A DNA stretch of 64,000 nucleotides from Schistosoma mansoni (lineage: Eukaryota; Platyhelminthes; Trematoda; Strigeidida; Schistosomatidae). The stretch spans positions 620,001-684,000 of the forward strand of contig NW_017386027.1 in assembly GCF_000237925.1 (NCBI RefSeq). The letters are read 5' to 3'. The number at the start of each line of letters is the position of its first letter. Position 1 is the stretch's first letter. Shown here piece by piece: positions 53,832-64,000 of this stretch. The position numbers were made by a program, and so were the translations under genes. Below the pieces are notes generated by a model. The model had not been told where the DNA came from, made no database searches, and saw nothing but the letters and a program-made list of their open reading frames with translations.

Positions 53832-53945
53832 TTGAGTGAACATCAACTCTGAGATGTAGGTACATCCAGCTGACGAGCCCCAAATAGGACGAAACACGCA
53901 TCCTGGATTCCACTGATAGTCACTATCCATCTTTGCCTACAATCC
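53832..53945 (+). mobile_element. SINE-A head fragment, plus
   Basis: Abuts the previous copy head-to-head. Ribozyme at 53863-53908 has CTGACGAG, CGAAAC and triplet ATC. Confidence 0.8.
53863..53908 (+). ncRNA. Hammerhead ribozyme motif (SINE-A)
   Basis: ATCCAG | CTGACGAG | cccc-aaat-agga | CGAAAC | acgc | ATC | CTGGAT. Stem I pairs 6 of 6; stem II has one mismatch; ATC is an allowed cleavage triplet of the NUH type. Confidence 0.6.
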
Positions 53946-54009
53946 TTGTAGGTTATGAACAGCTATTTACCACAGTCAAGGATGGAGGTTTGCTTAAGAC
54001 GTTAAACGT

Positions 54010-54165
54010 CAACAGCTTTGTATGTCGACCTTAAAGGTCTAGGGTCTGAGGTTCGAGTCCCATGTGCGAAGTCGTGAATGCTCAGGTTTTCAGTGGTAGT
54101 CTAGCTAAGATGAACTTGGGATTTCAACAGTGAAAATACTACAATCTTCACAAATCCTATATTTT
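54010..54165 (+). mobile_element. SINE-B remnant
   Basis: B-box 'aggttcgagtcccatgtg', then a jump to the 3' end; the ribozyme region is deleted. Confidence 0.6.
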
Positions 54166-54419
54166 GGGTTATTTCATCAGGTATGAGCTATTGATTATAA
54201 ATAATCATAAAGATTGAAAGTATTCAGATTCATGTATTTTAACCAAGTGCTTTGATTTCATTAACTGTAAAACATGAAAGTCTTTGATTCAGTCTCATCT
54301 CTAGTTGTAAAGTTTGTATTTCTGAATAATCTCAAAAAAAGCAGACGAATATCACCAAAAACAATTGCATGATGGTTTTAGACTATTCAAATTTACTTAA
54401 ATTGTAATTATGAACTATC

Positions 54420-54740
54420 GAATGCAAGTTCAGTGTTCTAGAAGTTAAGCGTTCTCATTCGATTCCTAAGAGCGAGGTCATGGATGGGCATTGCTGAAGA
54501 GTCTCATACTGGGATGAAATGACCATCCAGTACTTCTAGGTTTTCCATGATGGTCTAGCCTCCTGCGTTCGAGTCCTACGAGTGGGATTGTGGATGCTCA
54601 ATGCTGAGTCGTCCCATACTATGATGAAACGACCATCAAGTACTTCCAAGTTCTCTATGATGGTCTAGCTTCCTTTAATTGACTTATGAATTCAACTATT
54701 AACTCACCATAATATCCACAAAAACCCTCTTTCTGATTCA
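54420..54740 (+). mobile_element. Two SINE-B 3' halves in tandem
   Basis: Two successive units run from the B-box region to the 3' end (54440-54555 and 54556-54740), joined at 'gatggtctagcctcctgcgt'. Confidence 0.65.
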
Positions 54741-55182
54741 AAAAAAAATTAATCAACAGGATTAAATGATCAAGTTACTTTGTTTATCTTTTAATGATAA
54801 TAATAATAATAATGATAATAAAACAATCCCTGAATAAATATGATTTGTTTATTTACTATATCCATATATCCCTATTTTGTCACATCATTCTTCATCAGAT
54901 CAACAAACAAATTAACAAACAAACATTGTAAACAGATATCTTATTATCCCCCATTGCATGAATGTTATTCATAACTGAAGTTATGGATTAATCAGGCAAT
55001 GTAAAGAATTGGAAATGAGTGGAAGGGGGGGGGTAAGGGTGGGATGGGTGAGGGGGTGGGAAATGATTTGTTAATCCTACATGATATTGTTATTATTATT
55101 ATTATTGTGTTGTTTAATTTATTAATGATATACATATATACTACTTATATACTTAAATGAATACGTGCAAGAATGTATTTTG

Positions 55183-55214
<32 letters not shown>

Positions 55215-55360
55215 TAGAGTATTATAATATGCATTACAAAATTATGACAAGATTTGTTTACTCTTATTTGAGTAAATTTACATAATATAGTTAACAGGGG
55301 AAAAGAAACATAGTGATTATTTTTATAGATCAGAATGGGGTTTTGTGGAGATTTCAGTAT
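54741..55360. other. Simple-sequence rich, no gene
   Basis: (AAT)n near 54796-54822, G-rich tract 55021-55060, (TTA)n 55089-55106, (ACT)n 55184-55213. Confidence 0.7.
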
Positions 55361-55364
55361 CTTT

Positions 55365-55545
55365 CATAGTTGAAATGATGAGTCAATTGAAGCTAGACCA
55401 CCATGGAAAACCTGGAAGCACTAGACGGCCAACTCGTCCTATTATGGGACTCCTCAGTAGTGCGCATCCACGACCTCGCCTCGCGAGATTCGATCGCAGG
55501 ACCTAACGGTCTCGCGCCAGAGCACTTAACCCTTTCTGATTATAA
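55365..55545 (-). mobile_element. SINE-B, minus
   Basis: 3' end, ribozyme (CTGAGGAG but GAGT for GAAA) and B-box. Inverted partner of the next copy. Confidence 0.75.
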
Positions 55546-55935
55546 TCATATGCTCACTAGTGACTGACTTCAAGATACATGTCCTGGAGTTCTAGTGGGA
55601 AGCAGTGACCAGTGGAGTTTAACCACGTCTGTTGTGAGATAACAACTCACTGAAGACAATTAGTGAACGGTTGCTCAAACTTCGTGGATTGGTTGAAGTT
55701 AGATAATAACACCGTTAGATCACTGCTCAGTGGTCTGTCGGTTAAGAGCTTTGGCGCGAGACTGATAGGTCCAGGGTTCGAATCTCGTTTGGCGGGATCG
55801 TGGATGCGCATTGCTGAGGAGTTCCACAATGGGACGAATCGGTCGTCCAGTGCTTCCAAGTTTTCTATGGTGGTCTAGCTTCAATTGACTCATGATTTCA
55901 ACTATGAAAAATACTGAGATCTCCACAAAACGCAT
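55546..55935 (+). mobile_element. SINE-B, long form, plus
   Basis: 5' extension, A-box, B-box (agggttcgaatctcg), ribozyme CTGAGGAG...GAAT, 3' end. Confidence 0.8.
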
Positions 55936-56139
55936 TCTGAAGCTTAGCGTAGTTAAGGTATGTTCTAGCCTTGAATCGAGTATATCTGAAACACTATTGA
56001 CAATTATAAGCAGGTTTGAAATCCTCAATAAGGTGTTCGAAATGTAGATCAAAGCTAAGAATCTTCGGATTTAGTGTCCAGAATAACAACTTGAAACCAA
56101 TACATTTACATTTTTTTGTAAATCACCAAGCCAAACCAG

Positions 56140-56445
56140 AGTCAGGTAGAGACATGTATCTAACTTACTACAATGGAAGATGGTCGCGCGAATTTCGTGG
56201 ATTGATGGAAGTTGGATATGAATACAGTTGGGTGCTGAGTAAGTTGTCTAGAGATTAACAGTTCGCGTGCGAGGCAGACCGAAGGTTCCGTATTCGAGTG
56301 ATTACTCGTGCACTACTGAAGAGTCTCATAATAGGACGAAACGGCCGTTCAGTGCTTTCAGGTTTTCCATGGCTGTCTTACATCAATCGATTCATGATGT
56401 CAGTCAAAAACCTAATAATCTCCACAACGTCATACTGATATAAAA
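56140..56445 (+). mobile_element. SINE-B, plus, old
   Basis: 'gtggattgatggaagttgga' block, weak boxes, 'actactgaagagtctcataa' ribozyme part. Confidence 0.65.
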
Positions 56446-56584
56446 ACAGTCAAAGTATTAAAACCGTAAAAATGGTAGTAAGCAAATTAAAACCATTAAG
56501 CTCTTATTAGTTTTAATACTTCATTAACGAAATACTTTTCAAGCTTACAGATCCTCTCTTTAATGACTTAAAAATCACTTTAAC

Positions 56585-56810
56585 GAATTGTTTGTTTGAA
56601 TCTTCTCATTTATATGTATGACTGCAATTGATCAGTCTCTTATTGGCATATGTACATCTTGTGCGGATTGCCTAGATATTGACTTAAGTTACAAGCATTA
56701 TAAGTAGAGATGATAGTGGCTAGCAGTGGGATCCAGCTGATGATCCCCAAATAGGATAAAACGTTTGTCCTTGATTCCACTGCTAGCCACCATCATCTCT
56801 GTTTATAATG
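56585..56810. mobile_element. SINE-A, inverted composite, variant subfamily
   Basis: Minus tail (catcttgtgcggattg variant) to about 56725, then a plus ribozyme region with altered core. Confidence 0.65.
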
Positions 56811-56944
56811 ACTTAAAAATAGTTATGAAATCAAAGAGCATCAGATTGACAGAATAGTTACATGACCTTTTTATGTTTAGGAATGACGAATGAAATTATT
56901 CACCTTACTACTGGTTAACTGACGAATTATTGTTGTTATTATTA

Positions 56945-57460
56945 TTATTGAAACACATGAACATCGGTATAAGAAGGCACCAAATAAATATACGCCACAT
57001 AAATCATTCGATTTGTGTGAGGGCTCGGATACTTCACAGGTGCTCAAAACGAAATAGGTGGTTTACCTAGGGCGACATACCCTGAGCCTTTCACCTGAAG
57101 GTCCAATCCACAAGGTAGTGAAGCAATATAAGGAGATACAGCTGCATGGTAGTTGGTGACAAACGATTGGTTCATATATCATTTGTTCCCTCAGAATACT
57201 GGAGCCTAAGTGGATCATCAATTTATAATTAAGGTTTTCCAACTCCCCTAGGTGGATTTTCCGTGTCCACCAACCTGGTTAAATCACCGACCATTCAGTT
57301 TTCGTCCTCTCAAGCTGGTGAACAACACTCCGGTTGAGAGAAGACAGTGAGTATGACTTCCCTGACAGTTGTTGTATGCATGTGGCTATGTGAGAGCATT
57401 TTGAGAGAGAGAATTCTCTCTTCCCATTTTCGGCTGTACATGAGCATTTGGGGGGCAACA
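56945..57460 (-). mobile_element. Family-C element, near full length
   Basis: Minus copy; moderately diverged. Confidence 0.75.
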
Positions 57461-58074
57461 TCTGAATAATCTTCATTCTTTGATATGTACATTACCAGCA
57501 ACTACGATATTTCTGATTGGACTTTTATTGTAACTGAATAGTTTCTATGATTATTAGACATAATGATGTGTTAAAACAAACAAACAAACAAACAAAAGAA
57601 ACAGATAACTTATTGAAATATCCAGATGACAGGAACAAATAGTCCAGATATTCAAATAGGCTGCCTTCTGATGACATGACATTCATAATTGGTGCTATAT
57701 ATGCGTGGGTGTGTTTGTATACATAAAAGAAGATTGAATGTAGGGAGAATATAGTACGTGTATTATTGTAAAAAAACAAATGCAGGAAATTAATCGACTA
57801 TGACGTAATAGTTCATGTAATATTATGATCAAGTTATGAGTACTAATGTCTGAATATCCGGTATTGTTAGACATTACCTTTTAAAATACACAAAAAATGA
57901 ACAATCGTTTGAACTTAAATTTATTCAGATCACAAATGGATTTGCATCCTGTTGCATAAATTAAATGTTTTTTTGTGTATAGTCAGTTTATTTGTCGTCA
58001 GTTAGTTATGGTTAGACACTAATGGTCTATATAAAGAAATTGTACCGATTCAACTATTCTTTTATTTGATAGAG
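57461..58074. other. Intergenic or intron, nothing recognised
   Basis: (CAAA)n at 57575-57594; no coding signal. Confidence 0.5.
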
Positions 58075-58075
58075 A

Positions 58076-58163
58076 TCACGAATCGGTGAATGTTGGAACA
58101 TCATTGAAAATCTGGAAGCACTAGTTGGTCGTTTCGTCCTGGTATGGAACTCCTCAACAGTGT
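58076..58163 (-). mobile_element. SINE-B left part, interrupted
   Basis: Minus SINE-B up to 'ctcaacagtgt'; the rest resumes at 58741. Confidence 0.7.
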
Positions 58164-58740
58164 TGTTACGTTCTTGAATCTGTCTACCCACTTTCGTGCT
58201 GAGTATAATTTGTCTAATGTAGATTAAGACCTTGAGGCGATAGACTGATTGGCTTAACTTTGAGGCTTGTATGCGTGAGTTCGAAGCGGGGGTAGTGAGA
58301 CGAAAACTATTCTATCCCTAATTCGCTGACAGGCACGCGAGAGAGAGAGAGAAGACAAGTCAATTGGAACACTAATCGCTTTATTTCAATCCCTATCTGA
58401 TACCCGAATTCCGAATTTAAATTAGTGTGAAAAGATACATGATAATATGGATGAGTAACCTGACCACAACGTACAATAATTGGGAAAATACAATTATGTC
58501 CAAAACTGGTGGATTAGAGTAGAAAATAGAGTACAAAATGTTACGTCTAAATTACAATACCTTTGGAACAGAAAAGGTTATGGCAGTGAATCATACATCA
58601 AACGAAAGCTTATGATCTGTAGAATAGACTAGGGACAAAAGTAAATATTACGGTTATACAAGCTCTGAATTAAATGCCACAACGTCCCCAAAAATAGCTT
58701 CCGTAGTTTGTTAAGCCTTCTTGTTTCACTGTTCACATCA
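58164..58740. mobile_element. LTR-like insertion inside SINE-B
   Basis: 577 bp, TGTTACGTTC...TTCACATCA, with TG..CA ends, flanked by the 5-bp repeat AGTGT, which is itself SINE-B sequence. Must be younger than its host SINE. No internal genes; solo-LTR fossil of a third family. Confidence 0.7.
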
Positions 58741-58800
58741 AGTGTATATTCACGATCCCGCACACAGGATTCGATTCTAGGACCTTCAGTATCGGTCAAG
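58741..58800 (-). mobile_element. SINE-B right part, interrupted
   Basis: Resumes at 'agtgtatattcacgatcccg' with the B-box region. Confidence 0.65.
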
Positions 58801-59105
58801 AAGCCAAGATCAGTTGTATCCAATCAGTGTTGTGTGAGGCAATTAGTCACAGATGACAATGGAAGATGATCGCGCAATATTATGCATCGATTGAAGTTAG
58901 ATATTAACACAATGAGATAAAGGCATAGTGATATATAGATTAAGCGTTCTTATACCAAACAAACTGATAGTGTTGGGTTCGAGACTTGTGTGCAGGATAT
59001 TGGATGCACACTGTTAAGTCATCCCATATTAGAACGAAATGGCCCTACAGTACTGTCAGGTTTTCTATGATGGTCTAGCTTTAATCAACTCATCAATTCA
59101 AATAT
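58801..59105 (+). mobile_element. SINE-B, long form, old
   Basis: 'agttgtatccaatcagtgtt' through to a 3' end at 59105; ribozyme eroded. Confidence 0.6.
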
Positions 59106-59109
59106 ATTT

Positions 59110-59222
59110 TAAATAGTTGACATCATGAGTCAATTGAAGCTAGACCATCATGGAAAACCTGACAGTACTGTAGGGCCATTTCGTTCTAATATGGGACTCC
59201 TCAGCAGTGCGCATCCACCAAA
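59110..59222 (-). mobile_element. SINE-B, minus 3' half
   Basis: Its 3' end and ribozyme are complementary to 59040-59100, giving another inverted pair. Confidence 0.7.
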
Positions 59223-59605
59223 AACACCTTTCTCATTATAGTCATCATATGTTCACTAGTGATTGGATTCAAGAGTATTTCTTGGAGTTCTAGTGAGAAG
59301 CAGTAACCAGAGGAGTTCAACTGGGTCGGTTGTGAGATAGTAACTCACTGAAGACAATGGTGAATGTGTTGCTCAATCTCGTGGATTAGTTGAAATTAGA
59401 CAATAACATCATCGACTTCAGTGGTGTAGAGAAGTTAAGCGTTCGCGCATATGACTGATAGGTCTTGGGTTCAAATCTCGCTAAGCGAAATTGTGGATAT
59501 GCACTGCTCAAGAGTCCCACAATAGGATGAAACGACCGTCCAGTGCTTCCATGTTTTCCATGATGGTCTAGCTTCCATTGAATCATGATCTCAACTATTA
59601 TAATT
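59223..59605 (+). mobile_element. SINE-B, long form, plus
   Basis: 5' extension, boxes, ribozyme CTCAAGAG...ATGAAAC, 3' end. Confidence 0.75.
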
Positions 59606-60600
59606 CAAATATATTTGTTAACTCTTAACCACTCTTTCATATAGTTTTTCTTTTAATTCTGATCACATTTTCTTAGTTCTTAAGGGAAAACATATTCGAA
59701 GAATAAAACTTTTTTTTTCATTTCTATATGCATATTCGTTTATATTCATAAAATTCCTAAGGGAAACTAAACTTTACTTTTTCATTAACTAACCATAACT
59801 AACTAGTTTAAAACGTCGGTTTCCTTTCCTTTTTTTTAGTTTTTTTCGTTTTCTCACTTCTTTTTTTCTTTTTTACTTTATCTCTCTATGGTATTCATTC
59901 ATTAGTATTATAAAAGATGGTAAACATTAGTGAAAGAAGTCATGTTTCGACACCATATGTATGTATACTGAAGATTTCAATTCGAAACATGAGTGAATTA
60001 CTGTCTATATGTAAGAAACTGGGAGAGACGCAGAGAGAGAGAGAGTGATAGAAAGGGAGAGAATGAGAGGGAGAGAGAGGGGAGATGGGCTGGAGAAAGA
60101 GACACCGAATGATATGACACTTAATTATTATTATTATTTTAATTCTTTACATTCATTAAATTGTTTTTTCCTTAAATTCACTAAATTAAAACGTAGTTTA
60201 CTGTTAGTACAAATAAAATTTTTGTATTTTTTTTCATAGTGAAGAATTTTGATGATTAAGGTGTTTGGGTATGTGTGTGTGTGCGTGGGTGGGTGGGTGG
60301 TTGAATGGGTAGGGGGTAAAGATTTGAGTCTTTGGAGTAATTTTCTTGTAAAAAATATTTTTCTCTTGACGACAAAAATAAACCCCCTAAGGTTTTTATT
60401 TTACTAATTACATTATTTATTCATGTGTGTATACATACACACATACATACACACACACACACTTACATACATGCATACATACATGGATACATGTAAGCCA
60501 ATTTTATGATAGAATCCATTAAAATTGGATTGAAATATTTGTCAAATTTCTAGACATAGTAAGTTAGAATGAAGTAAATTTTATTGAAAAAGGGATTTTG
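59606..60600. other. Simple-sequence rich, no gene assigned
   Basis: Poly-T runs, GA-rich 60024-60080, GT/G-rich 60268-60317, (CA)/(CATA)n 60420-60490. Confidence 0.55.
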
Positions 60601-60604
60601 TGGA

Positions 60605-60985
60605 TAGTTTAGTTATTTTTTAATAGTTGAATTCATGAGTTGATTAATGCAAGCTAGATTATCATGAGAAACATGGAAGAACTAGATGATCGTTTCATTC
60701 TAGTATGAGACTCCTCATCAGTATGTATCCACAATCCTATATGATGGACTCAAGCCCTGAACTTTTGGCGTATCTCATAGGCAAATATTGAATCTCTAGA
60801 CTACTGAGCTATCATTCAACTGTGTTAATGTCTAACTTCGACATCATTGTCTTCAGTCAGTTACTATCTTACAACTGACCCGGATGAACTCCTTTGGTCA
60901 CGGCTTCTCACTAGAACTCAAGGAAATACCTCTTGAATCCAATAACTAGTGAACATATGATGACTATAATCAGAAAGGTGTTTTT
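60605..60985 (-). mobile_element. SINE-B, long form, minus, old
   Basis: Eroded ribozyme and boxes to 60850, then the 5' extension complement (gttactatcttacaactgac). Confidence 0.65.
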
Positions 60986-61395
60986 TGTTGATATGCACTG
61001 TTGAGGAGTCCTATACTGACGATCGTTCATTGCTTCCAAGGTTTTCCATAGTGATCTAGCTTGAATCAACTCATGAGTTGAGAAGCAGTGACCAATGGAG
61101 TTCAACCAGGTCTAATGTGAGATAGCAACTCACTGAAGACATTGGTGGATGTTTCGCTCAATTTCGTGGATTGATTGAAGTTGGACATTAACACCGTTGG
61201 ATGTTAGTCGGGTCAGTGGTCTCGAGGTTAAGCACTCACGTGCGAAACTGATAGGTCCTGGGTTCGAATCTCGCGAGGTGGGATCGTGGATGTGCACTGC
61301 TGAGGATTCCCACAATAGGACGAAACGGCTGTCTAGTGCTTCCAGGTTTACCATGATGGTCTAGCTTCAATTGATTCATGATCTCAACTATTAAT
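60986..61395 (+). mobile_element. SINE-B fragment plus long-form copy
   Basis: 60986-61078 is a ribozyme-to-3'-end fragment. 61079-61395 is a long-form copy with B-box 'gggttcgaatctcgcgag' and CTGAGGAT...CGAAAC, GTC. Confidence 0.75.
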
Positions 61396-62260
61396 GAACT
61401 AGTTATACTTTTAATTACATAAATACACTTTCTAATAGAACTCTAATTAATTTGAACTGGATCAACATTGAAAACCCAACTAATTGCTTATCAAATGAGT
61501 AACTCAATCATATCATATTAACCATAGACTTTATCATTGTATAATTTTTAGAATTTTTCAATGATTAAACAAAATAATGATCAATATCCCCCCACCCTCT
61601 TTATTAATCACCATGGTTTTAATTAAATGAATTTTCCCTTTTTTTGTTTTATCACATAGATACATATAAATATACTTACACTATTCAATCTATGAATTTA
61701 TTAATTAATTAAATCTAGATACTTTTAATCAAAAAAAGAGATAAATTCTTTAAGAAAATAATAAGCGGGTCATGAGAGGGGGTGGAGGGGGGTAACAGGT
61801 CAAATAGTTTGTATTTTTTGTTGTTCTTCTTCTTCTTCTCCTCCTCCCCCTCCTCCTCCTCCTACTACTAATTCCTTGGTTATACATCTCTACAACAAGT
61901 TTATTGTATAAGTTACATTAACTTGTTAAGTAGTCAAGTTTTACTTAGATGAACTACTTAAATATCTTTGAGTAGTAAAAGAAAACCATTTTGTTTGTTT
62001 TTATTGTCATTTACACATACACACAAACACACTTATACACACATGGACATATACACACATCTGTAGATAAACATAGAATATATGAATAAAATTCAATTAA
62101 TATAATGATTGTATGACCTAATTAATTATATCCTGAAATTTTTAATTAATTTTCTCCCTTATGAGAAATATCCCCCTTATGAACTTTACATTTTTGATTT
62201 TTTTCTTGTTTTTCTTTCTGACAGAAAAGAAGGTTTATCTGAATGAAGAATTGTGAAAAT
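61396..62260. other. Simple-sequence rich, no gene assigned
   Basis: G-rich 61765-61793, (TTC)/(CTC)n 61824-61863, CA-rich 62012-62060. Confidence 0.55.
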
Positions 62261-62261
62261 T

Positions 62262-62480
62262 ATAGGAGTCGATCTAAGTTAGATGACTATTGAAAATTTG
62301 AGAGTGTTGTAGAAGTGTACAGGTTAAGTGTTAGGTTATGAGACTAAATGTTCTAGGTTTGAGTGATCACTTGTGCGTGATCGTGGATGTGTACTATTGA
62401 GGGATAGAACACATAGTCATCTAATGTTTCCAGGTTTTCCATGATGATCTAGCTTAGATCAACTCTCCATGACTGAAGGT
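62262..62480 (+). mobile_element. SINE-B, old
   Basis: Weak boxes and 'tttccatgatgatctagctt' 3' end. Confidence 0.55.
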
Positions 62481-62754
62481 AACCTGTTTAGTTTGTTAAC
62501 CATAGTGTATATTCTAAAATTACAGAATCTCTTAGTCAAATCAGAGAACCATAAAGTAAATATCATATTTGTAAACTATCAATCAGTCGTCTGAGATTTG
62601 ATTGTTCCTTAATTTCCATACCAATTGCTTTCTGTTCCCATTCTTTCTTCCTCGACCTTCTGCTGCTAGACATTTTATTCCTGACTAGCGTTATATACTA
62701 CTTATGTCGATATAAGTAGCATACACCACAATATGACATGCAGACAAATTCATT

Positions 62755-63050
62755 TAGTATTGTTTGTTTGAATCTTCCCATTGATGTGTTAGGACTGCAA
62801 CTGGTTAGTCTCTAATTGGCATATGTGCATCCTGTGCATATTGCCTCGATATAGCCTTAATTCACAAGCATGGTAAGCAAAGATGGATAGTGGATAGCAG
62901 TGGAATCCAATTTGACGCGTGTTTCGCCCTATTTTGGGACTCGCCAAATGGATGTACCTGCATCTCAGAGTTGATGTTCACTTTGGGACTCGAACCCAGT
63001 ACCTTTCGCTTAGTGGCCGAGTCGATAAAACGAAGGTGTTTGTCGCAAGA
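62755..63050 (-). mobile_element. SINE-A, minus, derived ribozyme
   Basis: Nearly the same as 53538-53831 through 'cgaacccagtacc'; then a partial plus-like head (gtggccgagtcgataaaacg). Confidence 0.8.
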
Positions 63051-63594
63051 ACATCAAGCCAATATCTTCAATAAGTTGTAGGGTTGATTACGATGTTAAG
63101 CTCATATAACTTATTCTAGCTTCTGAACAGACCGTTTGATCCATTCTCCTTGAGTCATATTTTGACCTTGTTAACTATTCACACATCACATCGAGCTCAC
63201 TAATTCTGTGACTATCGGTATTCTATATAATCCTTAAACTTTGAATACTCCTCGTCCTAATAACGATGTAGAAATCAGAAGATGAATATGAAGCGTTAAT
63301 TACGTTTATTATCGCACCACACACACACACAGATCACCAAAATCATATGCATACAAGAGAAAGAATAAGTTATGTAGGCTTATCAGATTTGTTTAAATAA
63401 AATATTCCCTCATGGGAAAATTTAATGAATATAAGTCAGTCTAATAGGTGTCTGTGTGTGTGTGTATTTTTCTCTTGTGTAGAATCGATGCAGATACAGA
63501 TAAAACGTTTTTCCCATTAATCGAAACTTATTGTTTAACATGTAGTAGTCTACAATGAAATGAAAGATTTTAATAGAGATTATTATGTTAGAAA
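63051..63594. other. Nothing recognised
   Basis: (CA)n at 63318-63331 and (GT)n at 63451-63466; no gene. Confidence 0.5.
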
Positions 63595-63715
63595 AAAGAT
63601 CGTAGATACACACTTCTGAAGAGTCCTTTAATAGGACGAAATAGCCATCTAGTACTTTCAATGTTTTCAATGGTGATCAAGCTAAGATCAACACATGAAT
63701 TTAACTATTAGACTA
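63595..63715 (+). mobile_element. SINE-B remnant
   Basis: 'cttctgaagagtcctttaat' ribozyme part and 3' end. Confidence 0.5.
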
Positions 63716-63864
63716 TTATGTGAAATATACTGAATTCAATTCATTGTACTGGTCTGTCTCTGGTCAGGTGATTAAGCCCCTTGTAGAAAATGATAAAACA
63801 ATACTTGTTTTTTGTATTTTTGATCTTTCTTCAAGTAATATCAAATTTCAATGATAAATCCTTT

Positions 63865-64000
63865 TATAAAGTTCAGATCATGAGTCAATTAAAGCTAGAC
63901 CACTATGAAAAACCTGGAACTACTAGACGTCCTTTTCGTCTTATTATGGGACTCCTCAGCAGTGCGTATCCACGAACCCGCACTTGCGAGATCCAAACCC
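63865..64000 (-). mobile_element. SINE-B, cut by window end
   Basis: Minus copy: 3' end, ribozyme (CTGAGGAG...CGAAAA..GTC) and the start of the B-box at the window edge. Confidence 0.75.

Noticed and set aside
60202-60237. Minus-strand start MKKNTKILFVLT as the signal-peptide exon of the peptide gene
   Set aside because: Hydrophobic start and a possible GTAAAC donor, but the phase (0) does not match the phase needed at 53348 and the stretch is very short.
61681-61740. AGT|GTAAGT donor on the minus strand as an upstream exon of the peptide gene
   Set aside because: The sequence before it has stops in all frames I checked; it could at most be 5' UTR.

Overview
This window is animal genomic DNA from a blood fluke, most likely genus Schistosoma. 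The DNA is AT-rich, with GT-AG introns loaded with tRNA-derived SINEs that carry hammerhead-ribozyme motifs (the Sm-alpha type known from schistosomes), RTE-like LINE 3' ends, Penelope-like elements and solo-LTR-like copies. The species cannot be fixed from sequence alone.

Positions 419-43320 (+) hold the 3' part of one large host gene, phosphatidylinositol 4-kinase alpha (PI4KA). I resolved 20 coding exons whose splice phases agree at every junction. Together they give 1,649 codons plus a TAA stop; the 5' part lies left of the window. The encoded part covers the rear of the alpha-solenoid, the helical (PIK) region and the complete lipid-kinase domain (Lys in FKVGDD, catalytic loop DRHNGN, DFG, C-terminal NQIPY). 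Compared with the family it carries long schistosome-type insertions: an acidic Asp/Glu tract in exon 5, Gly/Ser/Thr-rich tracts in exons 7 and 8, and an insertion just before the ATP-binding lysine in exon 16. About 38 kb of this 43 kb is intron, much of it made of mobile-element debris.

Positions 43321-44520 are the 3' flank of PI4KA, with a four-unit tandem array whose unit lengths alternate long/short and an AATAAA at 44500. Positions 44900-52800 are intergenic repeat fossils: a 0.5-kb repeat, a broken Penelope-like element with reverse transcriptase and GIY-YIG parts (about 49.1-50.6 kb, minus), and several solo-LTR-like copies with 5-bp target duplications.

At 53157-53347 (minus) is the last coding exon of a second host gene. 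It reads as the C-terminus of a neuropeptide precursor: a dibasic site, then GLRNMRM-G-KR, which would give the amidated peptide GLRNMRM-NH2. A polyadenylation signal follows. Its upstream exons were not found.

Positions 53350-64000 are again repeat-rich: many SINE copies, often in inverted pairs, one SINE split by a 577-bp LTR-like insertion, and several G-rich tracts.

Repeat families are named here only for reference. A is the SINE with the Sm-alpha-type hammerhead. B is a second tRNA-like SINE with a hammerhead-like core. C is a ~530-bp element ending in (TAAA)n. D is an RTE-like LINE 3' end. E is a second LINE 3' end. F is a ~300-bp unknown repeat. G is a weak third tRNA-like family.
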